A stretch of 36,336 nucleotides of DNA from a virus, in the IMG/VR virus record IMGVR_UViG_3300017593_001240, positions 1-36,336 of that record, one strand, 5' to 3'. Under the pieces are notes generated by a model. That model made no database searches. It was not told where the DNA came from and worked only from the letters and a program-made list of their open reading frames with translations. Position 1 is the stretch's first letter. The number at the start of each line of letters is the position of its first letter. This document shows positions 1 to 6,557 of the stretch, in pieces. The position numbers were made by a program, and so were the translations under genes.

Positions 1-99
1 AAAGATGTTTTTTCAAAAGGCAGGGATTGATATATGGGAGGTTATTGAGGCAAGCAAGACCAAACCTTTTGGTTTTATGCCGTTTTATCCAGGCCCCGG
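1..99. repeat. Terminal direct repeat, left copy (assembly overlap of a circle)
   Basis: Bases 1-99 match bases 36238-36336 exactly by eye. The repeat lies inside a protein-coding gene and joining the two ends restores one uninterrupted reading frame. A 99-base overlap looks like an assembler k-mer overlap rather than a biological terminal repeat, so the molecule is best read as a 36,237 bp circle or a circularly permuted linear phage genome. Confidence 0.95.
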
Positions 100-607
100 T
101 TATGGCGGGCATTGCATTCCTGTGGATCCGTTCTATTTATATTGGAAAGCAAAAAAGTTAGGCATTGATTTAAATTTTATTAAGTATGCAGGAGAAACTA
201 ATACATATATGCCATATTATGTTGTTAAAAGGCTTGAAAATGCCTTAATGAAAAATGGGAAAAAATTGAAAGGAAGCAGAATCTTGCTTTTGGGTGTTGC
301 ATATAAAAGAGATATTGATGACATAAGAGAATCCCCCGCTTTAATTGTATTTGATATTCTTGAAAAAAGAGGCGCAAATGTTTTTTATTATGACCCGTAT
401 GTCAAAAGAATTGAAAGCAAGAGGCATAAAAGGATTATAAACAGGATTAAAAATTTAAGAAAAACAATAAAAAATGTTGATGCTTGTATTATTCTCACAG
501 ATCATACGAATGTGGATTATAAAATGATTTTAGAAGAGGCAAATCTTATAATAGATACGAGAAATGTTTTTAAACACGTAAATAAAATGAAGGTTTTAAA
601 AGCATGA
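1..607 (+). CDS. UDP-N-acetylhexosamine 6-dehydrogenase, C-terminal part (continues from 35531)
   Basis: This is the C-terminal part of a nucleotide-sugar dehydrogenase whose first part lies at 35531-36336; joined across the circle it is 437 residues, the usual length for WbpA/WecC-type enzymes. These oxidise the C6 hydroxyl of a UDP-N-acetylhexosamine to a carboxylate with two NAD+. The catalytic cysteine is visible in GGHCIPVDP (Cys274 of the joined protein), after PFYPGPGYGG. The C-terminal NAD/UDP domain shows GVAYKRDIDDIRESPAL and a YYDPYV motif. The frame is open from base 2; the ATG at base 5 is internal, not the start. The stop overlaps the next ATG (ATGA at 604). The exact substrate (GlcNAc, ManNAc or GalNAc form) cannot be settled by eye. 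Confidence 0.93.
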   Translation, partial: KMFFQKAGIDIWEVIEASKTKPFGFMPFYPGPGYGGHCIPVDPFYLYWKAKKLGIDLNFIKYAGETNTYMPYYVVKRLENALMKNGKKLKGSRILLLGVAYKRDIDDIRESPALIVFDILEKRGANVFYYDPYVKRIESKRHKRIINRIKNLRKTIKNVDACIILTDHTNVDYKMILEEANLIIDTRNVFKHVNKMKVLKA

Positions 608-891
608 CAAAATTGCACTTGACAAATATTTCAAAAAATGTTATATCTACATATATGAGGTATATGGTATTTTTTTTATGTTGTTTGGGTTGTCAAACGT
701 TGCCAAGCTATAAGCCTCCATCTACTTCTGTTATCCGACTTCAATACAATTTTTATGAAGACAAATGGGAATTTAATTACTTAGATTCAACATTTAAATT
801 TAACATCTATGAAAACAGATGGGAATACAACCCTTCATATTCAACATTGAAATTTAATATTTATGAAAATCGTTGGGAGTTTGTACCTTGA
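604..891 (+). CDS. Small repeat lipoprotein candidate
   Basis: A 95-residue reading frame starts at ATG 604, overlapping the upstream stop. A strong promoter (619-647) lies inside it, so the start used from that promoter is probably ATG 655 or 664. From there the product begins with a short hydrophobic segment ending LCCLGC-Q, a plausible though imperfect lipobox, followed by a Pro/Ser-rich linker. The rest is three copies of an 18-residue unit (residues 46-63, 64-81, 82-95) with the core FNIYENRWEY. I do not recognise the family. A small surface lipoprotein with its own promoter resembles in layout the receptor-blocking lipoproteins of some phages, such as T5 Llp, but nothing in the sequence proves that role. 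Confidence 0.6.
   Translation: MTKLHLTNISKNVISTYMRYMVFFLCCLGCQTLPSYKPPSTSVIRLQYNFYEDKWEFNYLDSTFKFNIYENRWEYNPSYSTLKFNIYENRWEFVP
619..647 (+). promoter_or_regulatory. Sigma70-type promoter P1 (extended -10)
   Basis: TTGACA at 619-624, a 17-base spacer, then TATATC at 642-647 preceded by TGT (639-641), an extended -10. It shares TTGACAAAT and TGTTATA at the same spacing with promoters at 30755 and 31988. Transcription would begin near 654, practically at the in-frame ATG 655, so the first message may be leaderless. It would drive the lipoprotein and the sugar genes behind it. Confidence 0.75.
739..888 (+). repeat. 54-bp tandem repeats coding 18-residue units
   Basis: Three adjoining coding repeats at 739-792, 793-846 and 847-888 (the last shortened) give the repeated core F-N-I-Y-E-N-R-W-E. 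Copies two and three are more alike than copy one at the protein level, and the DNA has drifted at third positions, so the duplication is not recent. Confidence 0.75.
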
Positions 892-1805
892 AATATTTTA
901 AGAGTTTTCAAAGTTATAGGCAGGCATGGGACAGGGCTTTTGAAAAGGACCCGTCAATTCCTTTAAATCTGGACATAGAATTATCAGCAGTATGTAATTT
1001 ACGTTGTCCTTTTTGCCCCCTTTCAAACCCCAACTGGAAAGCCCCCAAAGAAGAGTTTATACAGGTTATTCAAGCCATTAAAATTATTGCCAAGGCAAAT
1101 GAAATAGGGGTTCCAGCATTAAAATTCAATTGGATGGGAGAGCCCACATTGCATCCTGCTTTTAATATCATATTAGAATATGCTGCTTCAAAAGATTTCT
1201 ATGATTTGCTTGTTAATACAAATGGAAATTATAAACCAGAAAAAAATGAAGGCTTAATGTATGCAACAAAAGTTATGTTTAGTGTTGATAGCATGATTCC
1301 TAACATTTACAAACAATTGCGGCGTAATGGAGATCTATTTAAGGTGTTTTCTAATATTGAGGATTTGCTTAAAAGAGGCCATAAAAATATTGTAGTTCGT
1401 AGAGTTATTACGCCACAAAATAAAAAAGAGAATTTTGCAGAAATAGTTAAAACAGTTTTTGGCAATAAAGTGCAGGTGTCAGAACATTATGTTTTTGACA
1501 GAAACCCCGCAAAAAAATATCAGAAAAAAAAGGCTACTGAGTTCAAAAGGATATATTGCGGTTATCCATCTCAACGCCTGGTAATAGACACCCAGCTTAA
1601 TGTGTTTCCTTGCTGCGTGGATTATAACAAAGTTATGAAATTAGGCAATTTGAAACGAGATTCAATCATGGATATCTGGAATTCAAGAAAGTTGCAGACT
1701 ATTAGGGATAAATTGAGGCAGAACAAAATGCCTTCTCGGGTTTGTAAAAATTGCACCTCCTGGGCGAGTTATGACTCAGAGTATAGGAAAGCTGTATTCA
1801 AATGA
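888..1805 (+). CDS. Radical SAM / SPASM-domain enzyme
   Basis: This 305-residue protein carries the radical SAM cluster motif CNLRCPFC (CX3CX2C, about residues 36-43), which binds a 4Fe-4S cluster and S-adenosylmethionine. Near the C-terminus a SPASM/Twitch-like set of cysteines is seen (YCGYP, FPCCVD, then CKNC) together with the typical GNLKRDSIMDIWNS stretch. The start is placed at TTG 888, eight bases after a good GGGAG and overlapping the upstream stop; a TTG at 873 is also open but lacks a Shine-Dalgarno. Relatives act on peptides or on sugar and lipid precursors; several occur in surface polysaccharide loci. Its setting between a sugar dehydrogenase and a glycosyltransferase favours glycan work, but the substrate is unknown. 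Confidence 0.88.
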   Translation: MKYFKSFQSYRQAWDRAFEKDPSIPLNLDIELSAVCNLRCPFCPLSNPNWKAPKEEFIQVIQAIKIIAKANEIGVPALKFNWMGEPTLHPAFNIILEYAASKDFYDLLVNTNGNYKPEKNEGLMYATKVMFSVDSMIPNIYKQLRRNGDLFKVFSNIEDLLKRGHKNIVVRRVITPQNKKENFAEIVKTVFGNKVQVSEHYVFDRNPAKKYQKKKATEFKRIYCGYPSQRLVIDTQLNVFPCCVDYNKVMKLGNLKRDSIMDIWNSRKLQTIRDKLRQNKMPSRVCKNCTSWASYDSEYRKAVFK

Positions 1806-3160
1806 GAAATGATGCTTTAATAATTATATGTTCTACGCCGTATTCCCGGCGGTTGCCTAGAAAGTGCTTTTTAAATATTGGTGGCAGAACGGTTCTTGAA
1901 CACATATTTAACAGGATTAAAAATGTGGAAATACTGGTAGTATTGGCAATTCCATACAAAATAAGCGAAGATGATTATAAAAGATATTTAGATTTAGCTT
2001 CAAAATATGGTGCTTATTGCTGGCGGGGCTATGATGCCAGCCCGCTTCACAGGATGGCTGCGGTTGTAAAAAATTGGCAAAATATAGGATTATCAGCATT
2101 ACCAGAATATGTAATTCGTATAACTCATGATGATATTTTGATAGATGCCGAGACATTATTATACCTTCTGGAAGGTGTGATCATGGCAGATGCTGGATAT
2201 GGCATAACGCCAACCATTATTGAAGGCGCCGGGGTGGAAGTAATAAGCACAGAGAATTTATTATGGGCTGCACAACATCACAAAGACAATATTGAGGATG
2301 TATCATATTTTGTGAAAGGCAGGGGAGTTCCAAAATCTGATATTGTCAAACTTATCCCCCGCTCACAAATTCAAAGGCCATATAGATTAACGCTGGATTA
2401 TTATGAGGATTATGTAGTTCTTGAAAACGTGTTTCGGGAGGTGGGGGTGGATGCTTCATTGGATAAAATATGTGAATATCTGGATCTAAACCAATCAATA
2501 TTAGATTACAACAAAGCGCCAGAAATAACGCTTTATACCTGTGTTAGAAATGGTGCCAGATGGATACGCCACACCATAGAGGCCATAAAATCTTGCACAG
2601 ACAAAGAATACATAGTTGTTGATGATGCTTCAACAGACAGCACGCTCCATCAATTGCTTAAATATTATGGCCGTGAAAAAATTAAAATCCTGGTAAATAA
2701 TGAAAACAAAGGACTGGCAAGCTCCTCAAATATTGCTTTAAATCATGCTAGAGGGAAATATATAATGAGGATAGATGCTGATGATATTCTCATGGTTAAT
2801 TCCTTAAATAAAATGAAAGCAAAAATAGAGGAAACAGGCGCGGTAATTTGTTATGCTAATTATAACGAAATAGATGAAAAGGGCAATATAATAAGAAAAA
2901 ATGTATCTGCCAGAGAGAAACATCATATTGGTTGTGCGCTGATAAATAAGCGGTTCCTGAACGAATTAAGGTTCAAAGAGGGGCTCAGGCACTGGGATGG
3001 GCTGGAGCTTTATAATAGAATTAAAAATAATTTTCCAATTGCTTATATTGACGAACCTTTATGGTATTATCGTGTTCATAAGGATAGTTTAAGCAATAGT
3101 GATTTACAGGAAAGAGACAGAATAAGAAAGCAAATAGAGGGAAAGCAAGATGGTGAGTAA
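1802..3160 (+). CDS. SpsF-like cytidylyltransferase fused to GT2 glycosyltransferase
   Basis: The 452-residue product has two domains. Residues 1 to about 225 resemble SpsF-type CTP:sugar cytidylyltransferases: SRRLPRK near the N-terminus, then GGRTVLEHI and later VIRITHDDILID. Residues about 240-440 form a GT-A family 2 glycosyltransferase with TLYTCVRNG, EYIVVDDASTD, NENKGLASSSN and a DXD-type site in MRIDADD (near residue 323). SpsF relatives activate sugars, including nonulosonic acids, as CMP derivatives, and in Bacillus sps clusters stand beside the NeuB-like SpsE, as a NeuB-like gene does here two genes downstream. It starts at an ATGA overlap with the radical SAM gene. A single protein that activates and transfers the sugar is an inference. 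Confidence 0.85.
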   Translation: MRNDALIIICSTPYSRRLPRKCFLNIGGRTVLEHIFNRIKNVEILVVLAIPYKISEDDYKRYLDLASKYGAYCWRGYDASPLHRMAAVVKNWQNIGLSALPEYVIRITHDDILIDAETLLYLLEGVIMADAGYGITPTIIEGAGVEVISTENLLWAAQHHKDNIEDVSYFVKGRGVPKSDIVKLIPRSQIQRPYRLTLDYYEDYVVLENVFREVGVDASLDKICEYLDLNQSILDYNKAPEITLYTCVRNGARWIRHTIEAIKSCTDKEYIVVDDASTDSTLHQLLKYYGREKIKILVNNENKGLASSSNIALNHARGKYIMRIDADDILMVNSLNKMKAKIEETGAVICYANYNEIDEKGNIIRKNVSAREKHHIGCALINKRFLNELRFKEGLRHWDGLELYNRIKNNFPIAYIDEPLWYYRVHKDSLSNSDLQERDRIRKQIEGKQDGE

Positions 3161-3494
3161 AGCAGATACTTATAGTTTTTCAGCTTTATTGCAGCTTGCG
3201 AACTTAAAGAAAGCAGAATTAAATGTTTTTATTCGTATGCAAAGTGTAAGGCAAAACCTTGATATCCGCCGCCGGGTGCAGATGTCATTAGCTCAATACC
3301 GCAAAAAAATTCCTTTTGATATACAAATGAAACTGATAGCAATTACGCTTGAAATTGAAAAATATTGCCGAAGTTTTTTGATGACTGAATTTAGAAAGCA
3401 GGTTAAGCAAAAATACCCGTTGGCCAATGAATCCAAAATAAAAGCGCTAGCCAAGGCAAAAACTGAGTTATTTATGGCAAAATATGCTTACTGA
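3150..3494 (+). CDS. Hypothetical protein, basic and helical
   Basis: A 114-residue protein rich in Lys, Arg, Leu and Ala that should be almost all helix. I do not recognise it and see no signal peptide, membrane segment or cysteine motif. It overlaps the end of the glycosyltransferase gene by 11 bases and its stop overlaps the ATG of the following HTH gene, so it is translated as part of the same operon. A partner role to the adjoining regulator is possible but unsupported. Confidence 0.7.
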   Translation: MVSKADTYSFSALLQLANLKKAELNVFIRMQSVRQNLDIRRRVQMSLAQYRKKIPFDIQMKLIAITLEIEKYCRSFLMTEFRKQVKQKYPLANESKIKALAKAKTELFMAKYAY

Positions 3495-3727
3495 TGAAAT
3501 ATAGAATAATTTTAAACGGAGATAAAATAAGATTTATGGTGGCCAGAAAGAATAAAACACTTAATTGGCTTGCTAAAAAGCTAAAAATTTCGCAAAGTTA
3601 TTTATCTATGGCGTTAAATGGTAAAAAGTGTTTTAGCCCCAAAAAAAGGATAGAATTGCAAAGATTGTTTGGCAGAAAAGGAAGCTGGGATAATTTATTC
3701 GTTGTACAAGAGGAAGATGTTTCATAA
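3494..3727 (+). CDS. Cro/XRE-type HTH DNA-binding protein
   Basis: A 77-residue protein made almost entirely of a lambda-repressor-like helix-turn-helix: LNWLAKKLKISQSYLSMALNG is the helix 2/turn/helix 3 region, here in two pieces LNWLAKKLK and ISQSYLSMALN. There is no dimerisation or peptidase domain. The ATG overlaps the upstream stop (TGATG). It is the only Cro/CI-like protein in the genome and lies in the sugar module rather than beside the replication genes, so it could regulate this module or act as the phage's Cro-like switch. Operators are not identified. Confidence 0.75.
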   Translation: MKYRIILNGDKIRFMVARKNKTLNWLAKKLKISQSYLSMALNGKKCFSPKKRIELQRLFGRKGSWDNLFVVQEEDVS

Positions 3728-3740
3728 AAAGGAGGAATAA

Positions 3741-4520
3741 ATGTCCATTAAATCTGGAACGGCTTACATAACCACTACCAATACTGATACGAATATTGTT
3801 TGGCAATATGGGGCACTTGATAACATAAAGTTGCCTATTATTATTGCAGAATGTGGTAACAATCATATGGGAAATATGAATTTTGCTTTTGAACTTCTTA
3901 ATGCAGCCAAAGAATCAGGAGCTGATTTAGTCAAGTTCCAGGCTGGCTCTGCAAAAGGATTTGCCAGAGATAAAAGCCAGATAAAACGATATAAGCAATT
4001 TGAGCTGGGCCTGGCTAATTATAAAAGACTCATTGAATATGGGCATAAGATAGGCATTCCAGTATTTTTCTCAATATGGGGTGAGGGATTTGATGAATTA
4101 CGCGAAATGGAGCAATTTCATAAGATTGCAGCCCGACAATGCAACCAGGATAATATAGAGAAATATGATTCAGAAAATACTTTTATATCTGTTCCTAAAA
4201 ATGCTCAAATTATTTATGAACCAGACAAAAAATATAAATCAATATTTATGCATGTGGTTTCAGAATACCCAACATATGACCCGCAACTCAGCAGAATAAA
4301 GTTTTTGCAGCAGATATTTGATAAAGTTGGTTATTCTGACCATACAATAGGCATATCGTCTTGTATCACGGCCGTGAAGGATTTTGGGGCAATTGCTATT
4401 GAAAAGCATTTCACATTGCCTAAATTAAGGGCAGAATATGGGCATGTTTTTAGGGACCATAAGCATAGCGCAACCCCAGATGAATTCCAAATAATGAGCA
4501 TTATTTTGCGAGGAGGGTAA
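3741..4520 (+). CDS. Short NeuB-like sialic/nonulosonic acid synthase
   Basis: A 259-residue protein of the NeuB/SpsE/PseI family, which condenses phosphoenolpyruvate with an N-acetylated amino sugar to make a nonulosonic acid. Seen are AECGNNHMGN (residues 36-45), GADLVKFQ, VGYSDHTIGIS, IEKHFTL and DHKHSATPDEF, the conserved strand ends of the TIM barrel. Usual family members are about 340-350 residues; this one stops after the barrel and lacks the C-terminal SAF/antifreeze-like domain, and the middle of the barrel is also shortened. It has a strong ribosome site (AAGGAGG) and codon use like its neighbours. It may be an active trimmed form or use a modified substrate; activity is uncertain. 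Confidence 0.85.
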   Translation: MSIKSGTAYITTTNTDTNIVWQYGALDNIKLPIIIAECGNNHMGNMNFAFELLNAAKESGADLVKFQAGSAKGFARDKSQIKRYKQFELGLANYKRLIEYGHKIGIPVFFSIWGEGFDELREMEQFHKIAARQCNQDNIEKYDSENTFISVPKNAQIIYEPDKKYKSIFMHVVSEYPTYDPQLSRIKFLQQIFDKVGYSDHTIGISSCITAVKDFGAIAIEKHFTLPKLRAEYGHVFRDHKHSATPDEFQIMSIILRGG

Positions 4521-4522
4521 CA

Positions 4523-5836
4523 ATGAGATGTTATGTATGTGATGGTAATGATTGGGTATGGAGAACGGATTTGTATCCTGAAAAGAGAGTTGGAATTTGT
4601 AAAAAGTGTGGTAATGTTGCATTTGAAGTAGATCCAGCAGATGAAATCAAACTTAAGGAATTTTACAAAAAAGAATATAGGAGCGGTGAGCCAGGAGCAG
4701 GAATTATTATTACCACTACTCATAAATTAAATTACATAAAGATTTTTTTGTCAGATTGGCTAAAAGACAAAAAGAATTTAGTTATCACCGATTGGGGAGC
4801 GTCCTCAGGATATCTTGCAGATTGGTTTAGAAGGATGGGGCACAGAGCCACCGGGGTAGAATGGACTACAACATTAAGGCGTTTTTCAGAGCATTATTAT
4901 GGCATTCCGCTCACTGAGGACATCCAGGAAAAGCACAGATATGATTTAATTGTATTTTATCACACATTGGAACATATGATTGAGCCTGATAAAAAATTAA
5001 AAAAAGCTGTTTCATTATTAAGTGACAATGGTGCTATTATGGTGTCAACTCCTGAATGGTTCAATGTTCTGGAAAATCTAGCGCAAATTGGTGATTTAAC
5101 AGTAGAAAATTATTTCCATAAAAATCACATCAATTGTTTTTCAAGAACATCGTTAAAAAATCTGTTCATGAAATGCGGCTTGAAAATTATAAAAGAGGAA
5201 TTTCGAACATTAGGCCAGACATATTTGTTAGTCAAAGACAAAGAGAGCAAAGTCCCACCGCCAATTGTAGTTGAGCCCTGGAAAGAACAAATGGAAAAAA
5301 TTGATAAAATTAAAGCAGCAATTCAAGCCTATCAAAAGCTCCGCTACAAAGATGCTATAGATATATGGTTTAATTTTCCTGATGCTCACGTGCGTCTCAT
5401 TTTTGATTTGTATAAAAAAGAGCCAGACAGGCAAAAACATGAATTTGATAAGATATTACAAACAGAAGTGGGAAAAAGCTATAAAGTCCTTATAGCTTAT
5501 GCTATATGGCATTATCAAAACGCTAAATATGAGGAAGCGCTAAAACTTTTTGACGAAATTTTGTCAACATATCCTAATGAGGATTTATTTGTTTATGCAG
5601 GATGGACGCTGGAACGGCTAGGGAGATACAGAGAAGCCATGATGGCATTTCAAAAAGCTATCCAGCTCAACCCACAAAAATGGACCGAATGCATGAATTG
5701 GATAGGGCATTGTGCTGCCCAATTGCCAACCTGGGATGAGCGGGCAGAAGAGCAGATTAAAGAACAACTATTTCAGCAAGTTGATGGTAAATCAAAGATA
5801 AAATTAAATGACCCTTATATGGATAAAAAAGAATAA
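4523..5836 (+). CDS. Zinc-ribbon class I methyltransferase with C-terminal TPR domain
   Basis: The 437-residue protein begins with a zinc ribbon (CYVC at residues 3-6 and CKKC at 26-29), as in sugar C-methyltransferase-type proteins. A class I SAM-binding domain follows, with motif I TDWGASSGYLADW near residues 89-101 and a later FYHTLEHM loop typical of the Methyltransf_23 group. From about residue 260 it becomes a helical repeat region, including a clear TPR pair (ALKLFDEILSTYPNEDLF, then YREAMMAFQKAIQLNP). It starts two bases after the NeuB-like stop, behind AGGAGGG. By setting it may methylate the sugar nucleotide or the finished glycan; the TPR tail may bring it to a protein partner. Confidence 0.83.
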   Translation: MRCYVCDGNDWVWRTDLYPEKRVGICKKCGNVAFEVDPADEIKLKEFYKKEYRSGEPGAGIIITTTHKLNYIKIFLSDWLKDKKNLVITDWGASSGYLADWFRRMGHRATGVEWTTTLRRFSEHYYGIPLTEDIQEKHRYDLIVFYHTLEHMIEPDKKLKKAVSLLSDNGAIMVSTPEWFNVLENLAQIGDLTVENYFHKNHINCFSRTSLKNLFMKCGLKIIKEEFRTLGQTYLLVKDKESKVPPPIVVEPWKEQMEKIDKIKAAIQAYQKLRYKDAIDIWFNFPDAHVRLIFDLYKKEPDRQKHEFDKILQTEVGKSYKVLIAYAIWHYQNAKYEEALKLFDEILSTYPNEDLFVYAGWTLERLGRYREAMMAFQKAIQLNPQKWTECMNWIGHCAAQLPTWDERAEEQIKEQLFQQVDGKSKIKLNDPYMDKKE

Positions 5837-5841
5837 ACGCC

Positions 5842-6312
5842 ATGGGTGCCGGCAAGAAAAGAACTAGACGGATTAATTGGCTTAAAATAAAACAGGAATA
5901 TATGAGCAGCACAAAACCGCTGTCTGCCATTTTAGCAAAATACAAGGTATCAAGAGGGCGAAATACTCAAAACCATACTGCAGGCTGGATAGAGGAAAAA
6001 AAGCAACTTCAAAATCAGGTTATATCCAAAATCAAAAACAAAGTAGTAAAAAAACAAATTAAAGAGTGGGAAAGACAGCAGAAGCTATGGAAAGACATAG
6101 AAATACAGGCAGCCAAGATTCTGAAAAAATATTCTAATCAGAATATGACTATAAGCCCTAAAGATTTAGCCAGTTTAGCTTCAGCAATTCAAACCGCATT
6201 AAAATCACAAAGATTAATCAAAGGAGAATCCACAGAAAACATTGATCAAAGAAATATACATTTGGCTATAGTTGATATAATAGAAACAGCAGAAAAAGAG
6301 GCAGAAAAATGA
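5842..6312 (+). CDS. Terminase small subunit candidate
   Basis: A 156-residue protein directly upstream of the packaging genes. Its N-terminus is basic and then shows a helix-turn-helix-like segment (NWLKIKQEYMSS, then PLSAILAKYKVSRG) of the type used by small terminases to recognise packaging sites, followed by a long charged coiled coil. The family is suggested by this pattern and by position rather than by a unique motif. It starts three bases after the methyltransferase stop, with no obvious Shine-Dalgarno, so it may depend on coupling. Confidence 0.7.
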   Translation: MGAGKKRTRRINWLKIKQEYMSSTKPLSAILAKYKVSRGRNTQNHTAGWIEEKKQLQNQVISKIKNKVVKKQIKEWERQQKLWKDIEIQAAKILKKYSNQNMTISPKDLASLASAIQTALKSQRLIKGESTENIDQRNIHLAIVDIIETAEKEAEK

Positions 6313-6557
6313 ATGATTTTAAGTCAGAATTTACCAGGGGCTTGGAGAAGGCAAATTTAAAGCCTTTTCAATTTGCTGATTGCATAAGATGGGCGTTTGG
6401 TAATATTGGTAAAGAGAAAATGAGAATTCAGGATCTAATTGAAAGATGGAACAGTAAGCATGGGGATATATTTCGCATTTCATTGGAAGATGATATTCGA
6501 GAAACCGCTAAAGCAATAGGCAATGCCTGGCGGAAAGTTGTTAACAATGACAGATAG
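6309..6557 (+). CDS. Hypothetical protein between terminase genes
   Basis: An 82-residue soluble-looking protein with no recognised motif. It overlaps the small terminase by four bases (ATGA) and its end overlaps the large terminase start, so it is firmly in the packaging operon. It could be a terminase accessory factor; that is inferred from position only. Confidence 0.7.
   Translation: MNDFKSEFTRGLEKANLKPFQFADCIRWAFGNIGKEKMRIQDLIERWNSKHGDIFRISLEDDIRETAKAIGNAWRKVVNNDR

Noticed and set aside
1-99. Terminal repeat as a phage direct terminal repeat or att site
   Set aside because: It lies inside one coding gene with no nearby integrase, and its length of 99 fits an assembly overlap.
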